Origin: Fremontodendron californicum | Lineage: Eukaryota; Streptophyta; Magnoliopsida; Malvales; Malvaceae | Length of the DNA stretch: 64,000 nt | Assembly: GCA_030761205.1 (NCBI GenBank) | Contig: JAULJL010000011.1 | Coordinates: 12,018,501 to 12,082,500, forward strand | Direction of reading: 5' to 3' | Shown here: positions 56,001 to 64,000 of the stretch, one piece after another | Layout of the letters: each line of letters opens with the position of its first letter | Position numbering within the stretch: the first letter of the stretch is position 1 | Notes under the pieces: generated by a model | Told to the model about the DNA's origin: nothing | The model's database searches: none | What the model saw: the letters and a program-made list of their open reading frames with translations, nothing else | Position numbers and translations under genes: made by a program

Positions 56001-56807
56001 ATGGCAGAACGATCTATCGTAAATGCGAATGCACCTGTAGCGCTAATGCCACCACATGTTATACATGGTGCCGAAAAATTCAGTGGTCTGGACTTCAAAC
56101 GTTGGCAGCAAAAGATGTTGTTCTATTTAACCACTCTCAACCTCGCCAGGTTCTTACGGGAGGAGGCCCCGACTCTGAACGAGGGAGAGACCGATCCTAC
56201 GGCTGTAGCCTCGGTGGAAGCATTCTGACTTCCTATGCAAGAACTATATCCTCAACAGATTGGACAACACGTTATACAACGTGTATAGCCCAATAAAGAC
56301 AGCGAGAGAGCTGTGAGAGTCCTTAGAGAAAAAATACAGAACCGAGGATGCCGGCACAAAGAAATTTGTGGTTGGACGGTTTCTGGATTTCAATATGGTG
56401 GACTCGAAAACCATGATTAGTCAAGTCCAAGAGTATCAGTTGATCCTCCATGAGATTACTGCCGAGGGAATGATTCTTAGTGAATCATTTGAGACGGCGG
56501 CTTTGATAGAGAAATTACCACATTCGTGGAAAGATTTCAAGAACTATCTAAAACACAAGAGAAATTAGAGGACTTGATTATTCGGTTAAATATCGAAGAG
56601 GATAACCGTGATTCAAAAAAGATGGTTAAACTTCAGACCATGGAAGTCAAGGCAAATGTTGTTGAACATTCGCACAAAACCAACAAAAGGAAATATGTTG
56701 GTTCTAGTTCTTCCCAAGCTAATAAGGGAACGAATTTCAAGAAGTTCACGGGAACTTGTTTCCTATGTAACAAGCCTGGTCATCGGCATGCCTTGGTGCT
56801 ACCATGA
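56001..56807 (+). pseudogene. gag: Copia gag, broken
   Basis: The ATG at 56001 starts a typical copia gag (HGAEKFSGLDFKRWQQKM, FYLTTLNLARFL). The frame stops at 56226 and resumes in another frame to about 56568, with GRFLDFNMVDSKTMISQVQ and FETAALIEKLPHSWKDFKNY. It returns to the first frame for the basic tail and a partial zinc knuckle CFLCNKPGHR whose last Cys is lost. At least two frameshifts and one stop make it nonfunctional. Confidence 0.88.
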
Positions 56808-56919
56808 CTACCTCGTTGTGAAGCGAAGGATGAGACTTTGTCCATGGGATCGGTGATCCCTATTGGTGCCAATAGTGGCATGGACCTTGAAAACAAACCA
56901 TTAGGTTGTAAATGAATGT

Positions 56920-57506
56920 AAAGACATAACGTACTCAGTTAGCAAACTGAGTAGATTTACAAGTATTCCTGGAAAGGATACTGGAAGGCTATTGTGGGGG
57001 TACTTAGATATTTAAGATACACCTCAAGTTTTGGACTGCACTATACAAGATATCCAGATGCAAAAATAGATATTCGATACTAAAGATTTCAAATTAACTA
57101 ATGGATTTATCTTTATTATTAGAGAAGCTGCAGTGTTTTGGAAATTTTCTAAACAAACATGAATAGCCAGATTTACCATGGTATCTGAAGTTATAGCTTT
57201 AGATAAAGTTGGAGAAGAAGCGGAATGACTTCGAAAATTTTAGAAGATATTCCATGTTGGCTGAAACCTGTGCCTGCAATTTGTATAAATTGCGAAAGCC
57301 AATTTGCAATTGATAGGGCACAGAGTTGTTTGTATAACGGTAAATCTCGACACATTCGTACAAGACATAATACCGTTATACAGTTCCTCGCAAATGGAAT
57401 TATCTCTTTTGATTATGAAAAATCAAAGGATAATGAAGCACGCTTACGAAAAGTTTTAACAAGAGAGCAAGTATATTATCGAGGGGAATGGGTCTTAAGC
57501 CTATAA
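56920..57506 (+). pseudogene. pol: Copia pol remnant: end of RT and RNase H
   Basis: Fragments of the copia C terminus are read in order: SKLSRFTSIPGKD, FWKFSKQT, SEVIALDKVGEEAE and, from about 57225, ILEDIPCW...YNGKSRHIRTRHNTV and LTREQVYYRGEW. Several stops and one frame change occur. The junction with gag near 56830-56920 marks deletion of protease, integrase and most of RT. Confidence 0.82.
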
Positions 57507-58086
57507 ATTAAAGTTACATAGTGGCAACCCAACCTAGCTAACTGAAGATCCCAAGATCTAGGTTCAAAAGGGACAACTGAATTATGTTAACTTAGTGTGA
57601 GCACTAAAAGAGTTAAACACTCTTATCCATTTCTATGATGATTTAGCGCTGTCTGCAAAGGAGTTAGAATAAGCTATGCTTTTAATGATTCTTATAGCTT
57701 GAAAAAATCAAATGGGGTATTGCAGGATACTCTTAATAAGCAATCACCTATTATGAGTAAGAAACGTGGCCACTTCTATGAGAATTGATCATGCTAAATT
57801 CTCTAGAGTACTCATAAGATACCAGGAAGTGTTCGGGGTCAAAATGGACACAACGTGAGAATCGAAGATGTTCGAAAAGGAATTGTGTGACACCTATTAT
57901 CTTTGTTTACATGAAAGGCTAAATAGTTCAAGACATCATGTTCCCTAATTAGCCAAGTAAATCCGATAGTTGTTTACTATGGAAGATTCAAGGCCAAAAG
58001 CTACTTATCTTGATGCAATTACTCTTCAAAGAAAGTCTCTCTCTAACTTCGAGTCAGTTCGTCGTTTTAATCAGATAATTTCCATT
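57507..58086 (+). other. Copia 3' untranslated region
   Basis: Non-coding stretch between the RNase H remnant and the polypurine tract. No feature is recognised. Confidence 0.5.
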
Positions 58087-58098
58087 CATGTGGGGGAT
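58087..58098 (+). other. Copia polypurine tract
   Basis: CATGTGGGGGAT directly before the LTR start TGTTGGATATC. Confidence 0.7.
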
Positions 58099-58886
58099 TG
58101 TTGGATATCATTGTATTATTTTAGGTGTATATATACGAAATACGTATTCCAATACGTAGGTTGTCATAACTAGATACATGGTGTATAATTAACGTACACA
58201 ATTGATATCAAAATTGAATGAGAAATTTGTCTCATTAAACACCCACTTGAATAGAAAGATAGTTGGTTGAAGTTGTGTGTGATATTCAATCCCACATAGA
58301 ATAAAGTTTAGCTTATGCTAGTTGTTTATATAGGCTTTGTTCCAATGTTGGGTTGGACCCCAAAGGGCACCAAAGTTTTGTGATGGGTGAGGACCTACAC
58401 AACTTGGGTTGGACCACACACGCGCGTCGCTGCCGTTGAGCCGGGCTGGGCTAGACTGGATCGGACCGAATCGGTTCATGTTTTTTAAGTATCTGTCTTT
58501 TCGGTAAAGACATGCCAGTTCAGCTTCTTGCCTGAACCGGTTCGTCACCAATGGTTGTGCCTGTTCTGATCAAACAGGTTCTTTCCATGTGGTGTGTCTT
58601 TTCCGAACAGGCAAACTGCTTGCTTTAAATACAGACTTCTTATGTCTGTTTTTAACTTATTAATTCAATCAAATAAAATTCGTCTTTTGAGTGAGAGACT
58701 TAACATTCTTCGGGTTCGCTGTGTTGCATCCGAGTGTGCTCTCATTTGCAACGTTATCGAGAAAAACTGGGAGACGATTTGCATCAAACTGTAAGCACCT
58801 TTAGACAGGCAAAATATGTCTTAAGGTTAGAGGTCAAACCTTGACTCGATATTCTAATTTTTTCTGCTTCTACCGAAACTGTAAGT
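58099..58886 (+). repeat. 3' LTR of the copia element, right end truncated
   Basis: Longer than the matching part of the 5' LTR because of small insertions (for example around 58520-58550 and 58620-58640). It ends abruptly at GTAAGTCTT, where sequence of the non-autonomous Ogre-related family begins. Its many differences from the 5' copy show that the copia insertion is old. Confidence 0.8.
58327..58332 (+). promoter_or_regulatory. TATA box of the copia 3' LTR
   Basis: TATATA in GTTTATATAGG, equivalent to 54442-54447. Confidence 0.4.
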
Positions 58887-60251
58887 CTTTAAGTTCAATT
58901 GAAAAATGGAGAAAGTCAACTACTGAAAAAGTCAACCCACTTTCAAAATCAAGATTTTAAGTTCAATTGAAAAATGGAGAAAGAATTTTGATAATCCGAG
59001 GTCTACATTGAAAGATATGGAGTTCGGAAGTTGGGATTTGGAGGTTCAGTAGAAAAGAAACCCTAATCCGAGAAATTTGGGGAAAAGTGCTTAAATGATC
59101 AAACTGGTCGAAATTGAAGGTTCCAAATGAAAGATAAACACTGACTACGGGTAATGGAGAATTCACTTGCAAGAAAAACCGAAAGAAAAGTCAATCCGGG
59201 AGAAAACCGAGAATTAGGGTTTTTAGTGGATTTCGGTGAAATCGGGAAGAATCACAGAAATGGCCCGACTTGGTAAGACCAATGCCCCCAATGGATGAGG
59301 AATGATTAAAAAGGATGGCCCAAGGCTCAGATTGAAGAAAATCTGAAAATCGGACTTGTTCTGAGCAAAACCGGGTTTCGGAGGTTTAGGGGGCAAAATT
59401 GGAAAAATTTGGGAAAAATAGCAAATGGACTCCGAAAATTCTGAAAAATTTGTCAATCTCATTTTTAAATTGTTTGGAAGAGATTGGCGAAAGAAAATCT
59501 TGATTCCGAGTTCGGTTGCAAAATGGCCAAATCCCGGGCTTCTTATGCAATAATTCAAAAAGATAAATCCCGGAAAAATAGCAAATGGGCTCCAAATCTT
59601 TTGAAATTTTGCAGATCTCATTTTTAAATTATTTGGAAGATATTGGCGAAAGAAAATCTTGATTCCGAGTTCGTTTGCAAAATGGCTAAATCCCGAGCCT
59701 CCTATGCAGTAATTCAAGCCGATAAATCCCGAAAAAATACCAAATGAGCTCCAAAAATTATGAAAACTTCCAGATCACACTTTTTAATTATTTTGAAGAG
59801 ATTGGTGAAGAAAAATCTTGATTTGGAGCTCGTTTAAAAAATGGTAAAAAGTAGGGGCATAAAAGGACATTTTGGGAAGAAAAAATCCAAATAAATAACA
59901 AACGGACTCGGATAATTTTGAAAACTTCCAGAACTCAATATTTTATTATTTTGGAAGTATTAAAAAAAGAAAAATTGAATTTGGAGCCCGTTTGATATTT
60001 ATTTTGCATCCGGGGGGCAAAATGGTCGTTTCACCCAAGCAACCGAAAAGGGCTTCTTTGGGCCTTTCAAAAATCAGAGCTGGGCTGGAAAAGAGAAGTG
60101 CTGGCCTGCCCAAGCCCAAAGGAAGGAGGAAGCTTAGGATTTTTTCAATCAAGTGATTAAAAATCAAGAGTTAAGTTAGAGATTTTCATTTTTGAGCCTA
60201 AGTCCCAATCCCACATCCCTTTGTAATGTCAAGCCAAGGAGGTGCTCACCT

Positions 60252-60259
60252 TATAAATA
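60252..60259 (+). promoter_or_regulatory. TATA box of the fourth LTR copy
   Basis: TATAAATA in the same context as in LTR A. Confidence 0.55.
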
Positions 60260-60364
60260 AGGAGTCTTGGCCTTTGGTTGAGATCACCCACTACCCCTTG
60301 TGAGATAGTCTATACACTTGTATTAGGATTATCCGGGTGGTGAGTCATAGTGTTTTTGTTGAGA

Positions 60365-60796
60365 GGTTTTGTAGCTTAATCCGTTCAAAAGCTACTCTGA
60401 GGGTTTATAGCTTAATCCGTTCAAAAGCTACTTGTTTGAGGGTTTGTAGCTTAATCCGTTCAAAAGCTACTCTGAGGGTTTATAGCTTAATCCGTTCAAA
60501 AGCTACTTTGAGGGTTTGTAGCTTAATCCGTTCAAAAGCTACTTTGAGGGTTTGTAGCTTAATCCGTTCAAAAGCTACTTTGAGGGTTTGTAGCTTAATC
60601 CGTTCAAAAGCTACTCTGAGGGTTTGTAGCTTAATCCGTTCAAAAGCTACTCTGAGGGTTTGTAGCTTAATCCGTTCAAAAGCTACTCTGAGGGTTTATA
60701 GCTTAATCCGTTCAAAAGCTACTCTGAGGGTTTGTAGCTTAATCCGTTCAAAAGCTACTCTGAGGGTTTATAGCTTAATCCGTTCAAAAGCTACTT
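60365..60796 (+). repeat. 36-bp hairpin repeat array, 12 units (fourth copy)
   Basis: Longest version of the GTAGCTT / AAGCTAC array. Nearly all units keep the inverted pair, and units are linked by CTCTGA, CTTTGA or CTTGTTTGA. Confidence 0.9.
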
Positions 60797-61805
60797 GGTG
60801 AGTTTTCATTTTAAAATAATGTTTCTTGTTCTTCCTTCATTTCCTTTCTTAAGTATATTTTTCTTACATTTTGTTTTTACAATAAACCCACCATGGCCAA
60901 ATGGCCTACATTATTTATTTTAAGTTGTTATTTTTGATTCATTTTACCATATTGTTTATGCTATTTTCTTTATTTTTGATGTTTTAAATATTATGTTATT
61001 TCATGTTCTTAAGTTATATTTAATTTGGTTGCTTTGTTTGTTGCCATTTATGTCTTAGATATCATGTTTTTACATTTTTAATTTTCTGTTTTCATGTTGT
61101 TTAAATTTGAGCATGTTTTAGAGTTAGCATATTAAGTGTTTGTGAAAATGCTTGTGTGATTCTTTGCATGATTCTTGTTTTATATCTTAGTAAGCATGTT
61201 TTAGATTTGGTATATTAGGTGTTTGTGAAAATGCTTGTGTGATTTTTGTGTTATGACTTAGTTTTTCATGCTAGCATACCAAGTGTTTGTGAAAATGCCA
61301 TGCTTGTTGGAGCTTGGGGCCATTTGGCTACTCCATGTGTTTTGCATTGTGTGTTGTATTTTTGTCATGCTAGTTGTTAGGTTTTTGCATTTGCATGATA
61401 TTTGGTTGGATTTTTGAATTAAGCATGCCTTGTGTTTGTGAAAATGCCATGCATATCTTAGGTCTAGGTTACATTAAATGCCATGCAAGTTCATTTAGGT
61501 CTAGGTTACTTTATGAATGCCATATATTTTTTCATGACATTTAGGTTTAAATCCATGCATTTCATGCATTATGTTTGCTGCATTATTTTATGCATTTCAT
61601 GTTCATGCCACTTGAATAATGACTTGAGCCAATTAATGGTTCAAGATCATGCTCTCTTGAGCATACTTGTGGAAAATTAAGTTTGTCAAATTGATTATTC
61701 TACCTTTGTGATTTTTTTACTTAGCCAATTTTTATCTAACTTTCAAAAAGTCCTAGCTACTGCTTTCAAGTCATTTTATGAGTTTCAAATATTTTTATTT
61801 TGATT

Positions 61806-62580
61806 TTTCAAATCACAGGTAAGACCTTCGGGCAACATTTTTAAGACCTCCGGGCATAACTTTTTTTCAGGGGTAAGACCTCCGGGCACCAATTTTTAAG
61901 ACCTCCGGGCATAATTTTTCAAATCACAGGTAAGACCTCCGGGCAACATCTTTAAGACCTCCGGGCATAACTCTTTTTTTTCAGGGGTAAGGCCTATGGG
62001 CACCATTTTTAAGACCTCCGGGCATAATTTTTCAAATCACAGGTAAGACCTCCGGGCAACATCTTTAAGACCTCCGGGCATAACTCTTTTTTTTCAGGGG
62101 TAAGGCCTATGGGCACCATTTTTAAGACCTCCGGACATAATTTTTCAAATCACAGGTAAGACCTCCGGGCAACATCTTTAAGACCTCCGGGCATAACTCT
62201 TTGTTTTCAGGGGTAAGGCCTATGGGCACCGTTTTTAAGACCTCCGGGCATAATTTTTCAAATCACAGGTAAGACCTCCGGGCAACATCTTTAAGACCTC
62301 CGGGCATAACTTTTTTTCAGGGGTAAGACCTATGGGCACCATTTTTAAGACCTCCGGGCATAATTTTTCAAATCACAGGTAAGACCTCCGGGCAACATCT
62401 TTAAGACCTCTGGGCATAACTTTTTTTCAGGGGTAAGGCCTATGGGCAACATCTTTAAGACCTCCGGGCATAATTCACAGGTAAGACCTCCGGGCATAAC
62501 TTTTTTCAGGGGTAAGGCCGCCGGGCACCAGTTTTTTAAGACCTCCGGGCACCAATTTTAAAGACCTTCGGGCATAAATT
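61806..62580 (+). repeat. CCTCCGGGC minisatellite, variant form
   Basis: Built mainly from ~115-bp higher units with CAAATCACAGGTAAGACC, CAACATCTTTAAGACC, a CATAACTCTTTTTTTTCAGG block and GGTAAGGCCTATGGGCACC. The CGCATACAGCG segment of the other arrays is missing. The shared sub-repeat shows both forms were amplified from the same seed. Confidence 0.88.
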
Positions 62581-62689
62581 TTTCTTTTGAAAATCGAATT
62601 CGTTTTCTTAAGACGAATCGAGCCTTGTTTAGGCAGGGAATTCAATTTAAGGACAAAATCTTCAATTTATTGTTTTAAAAAAAAAATCA

Positions 62690-62810
62690 AAAAAAAAATT
62701 GAAAAATTGAAAAAGAGAAAAAATAGAAAAAAAGAAAAAAAGAGAAGGAAAAAAAGTAGAAAATGAAAAATGCAAAAATGCAAAAATGAATGAAGAAATG
62801 AAAAAGAAAA
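62690..62810 (+). repeat. A/G-rich tract of the fourth copy
   Basis: GAAAAA runs equivalent to 17240-17380, ending AACCCCTTTCCT where the minus-strand LTR begins. Confidence 0.75.
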
Positions 62811-62822
62811 CCCCTTTCCTCT

Positions 62823-64000
62823 TGATGCACCCAAAAGAGTGTATCTTATTTAACCTTGCACTAAAAAGATAAATTGTAAGTATAGTAGTTAGCAAGGGTC
62901 GAGTCCTCAGGGATTGGGTTTTAGTTTATAAGTTAATAGTTTAAAACTTAAATTCAAGAACAATAAAAGAAAAAGGGTTTTTGAAGCCAGATTTAAACTA
63001 AAGTAAATAATTAGAATAAGATGCAAGGCGGTATAACCAGCCAATAAAAATATATATACTAAATTAGGCGGTATAACCAGCCAATAAAAATATATATACT
63101 AAATTAGGCGGTATAACCAGCCAATAAAAATAAAACAAAGTTAATATACAAATTAGGCGGTATAACCAGCCAATAAAAATAAATATAAAAAATAAGCAAA
63201 CTAAAAGTAAGAAAACAAATAAGTAAGAAGAATCAAATATGAAAAATATGGTTAAGGTTTCATTCTCCACCACTAGACATCATTAAGAATCAATTTCAGA
63301 TCTATCAATATCAACCAACTATCAAAGTTAACAACCGTAGATAACAACAAGCTCTGTTACCCCAATCTTTCCTTAGTTTGTCGTTAAATAGAACAAGCTC
63401 TCTATTTAATCTCTAACCATTAAACAACCTAGAATAAGCTCTCTAAATTCAATTTAATGGCAGCTTTATGATGAGAAAGATAGGTTGATCTAAGCAACAA
63501 ACACATAAGCTCGGATTGTTCAACTTAGGTTATGTTCCACTTTGCAATTATTGAAAACTTGACCATAATCATTAATCACAAATTGCCACTTATGAATAGG
63601 AAATCAAGACAATTACACGGATCAAGACTCCTAAAATAGCAATAGATAATTATCAAGATCTATCTAGTTGTACACCTAAATAAATCTAGACAACATCATG
63701 AACAATTCTTGTAGAAGAACATAAGCAACTTTGATAGAAAATTAATGATAGATAGAATCTGAAAATCAATCACAAAACATGTCTAGGGCTTTGAAATCAC
63801 CCTTAACCAAATAGAAGTTTAGCCTAGCATAGGCATTATAAACATAAACATAAAATTAAAGAAAATCTAAGAAGAAAATAAAAGAAAGAAAGAAGAAGAA
63901 GAAGAATATTAATTATCCAACCTCTTGCTCTTTCTAAAGAAAAAGAAAACTAGAGAAAAGAAAGAAGAAGAAAACTTAGAGAATTTTGTTAAAATGGCTA
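62823..64000 (-). repeat. Minus-strand LTR of an Athila-like element, runs off the window
   Basis: Read on the minus strand, the sequence ends ...GGGTGCATCA at 62823, a proper LTR end. The part at 63950-64000 matches the LOG-element LTR (TTAGCCATT, AAAATTCTCTAAGTTTTCTTC and CTCTAGTTTTCTTT). It also has the CCCTGAGGACTCGACCC phrase that corresponds to CCCTGTGGTTCGACC near the end of the LOG LTR. It inserted into the A/G-rich tract of the fourth copy. The remaining element, if any, lies outside; on the left there is no internal sequence, so it may be a solo LTR or the 3' LTR. Confidence 0.7.
63027..63171 (-). repeat. Four copies of the bulged hairpin motif (sense on the minus strand)
   Basis: GGCGGTATAACCAGCC at 63027, 63067, 63107 and 63156 is the complement of the motif at 34325 and 34396, so the element transcripts carry it in the same sense. 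Spacing is 40-49 bp. Here it is inside the LTR rather than after the primer site. Confidence 0.75.

Larger units (their letters stand above)
54215..58886 (+). mobile_element. Ty1-copia retrotransposon, internally deleted
   Basis: LTRs starting TGTTGGATATCATT flank a broken gag at 56001-56807 and the C-terminal end of RT/RNase H at about 56920-57506. Protease, integrase and most of RT are missing. The right LTR is cut by, or fused to, sequence of the non-autonomous Ogre-related family. Confidence 0.85.
58887..62822 (+). mobile_element. Rearranged, truncated fourth copy of the non-autonomous Ogre-related family
   Basis: About 58890-61805 corresponds to the LTR from about 6465 to 9060 of copy A, without the TGTAGACACC start. 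It then jumps directly to the CCTCCGGGC minisatellite and A/G-rich tract (61806-62822), skipping the rest of the LTR and most of the internal region. The join is at a short TTTTTCAAAT-like homology. An extra ~150-bp segment near 61305-61450 and a 12-unit hairpin array distinguish it from copies A-C. No target duplication is evident. Confidence 0.85.

Noticed and set aside
59223..59717. Minus-strand open frame with FANELGIKIFF repeats (also in LTRs A-C)
   Set aside because: It is produced by the ~160-bp tandem repeats in U3, has no known family, and its frame is broken differently in each copy.
60337..60801. Long open frame encoding a 12-residue SLIRSKAT repeat
   Set aside because: It starts at GTG, exists only because the 36-bp unit is a multiple of three, and unit number varies between copies. 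The DNA/RNA hairpin explains the conservation better.

Overview
The window is a block of nested plant retrotransposons with no convincing intact host gene. The organism is almost certainly a flowering plant, probably a eudicot with a large, repeat-rich nuclear genome. The evidence is a Tat/Ogre-type Ty3-gypsy element (extra ORF1, tRNA-Arg-type primer site, second RNase H), an Athila-like element with a tRNA-Asp-type primer site, a Ty1-copia remnant, a MITE-like foldback and AT-rich spacers. The family or species cannot be fixed from sequence alone.

Layout and order of insertion. (1) The oldest layer is a degenerate Ogre-type element running from before base 1 to 51604: 5' LTR remainder 1-1768, ORF1 2593-4503, gag-pro 4870-5958 continuing at 41926-44317, putative intron 44318-44531, pol 44532-48077, 3' LTR 49487-51604. 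Its genes carry many stop codons, mostly explicable as C-to-T or G-to-A changes, plus frameshifts. (2) A younger Athila-like element (5959-41920; 9174 bp once its own insert is removed) sits in the Ogre gag, flanked by the 5-bp duplication ACTTC. It has gag and protease but no reverse transcriptase, RNase H or integrase. In their place are a Cys-rich extension and an intact, intron-free ORF (37703-38350) for a LONELY GUY (LOG)-type cytokinin-activating enzyme. (3) The youngest of these three insertions is a 26.8-kb non-autonomous array (6271-33053) inside the 5' LTR of the LOG element, flanked by TACAC. It has three LTRs of about 4.4 kb and two internal regions of about 6.76 kb in head-to-tail order, no working gene, and a fossil of an Ogre-like gag zinc knuckle in each internal region.

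Right of 51604 lies AT-rich DNA with a foldback element and a diverged tandem duplication. It is followed by an internally deleted Ty1-copia element (54215-58886), a rearranged fourth relative of the non-autonomous family (58887-62822), and a minus-strand LTR of an Athila-like element that runs off the end (62823-64000).

How the parts fit: the non-autonomous family shares LTR ends, primer site, polypurine tract, leader and a U5 hairpin with Ogre, so an Ogre-type element probably supplies its enzymes in trans. The LOG element keeps Gag and protease and must borrow RT and integrase from an Athila-like partner. Its LOG ORF occupies the usual env-like position and has a good splice acceptor just upstream, suggesting a spliced subgenomic mRNA. 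Tandem repeats able to form RNA hairpins recur in several elements: a 36-bp hairpin array just downstream of the promoter of the non-autonomous family, a bulged hairpin in the LOG-element leader, and a U5 hairpin with compensatory changes.
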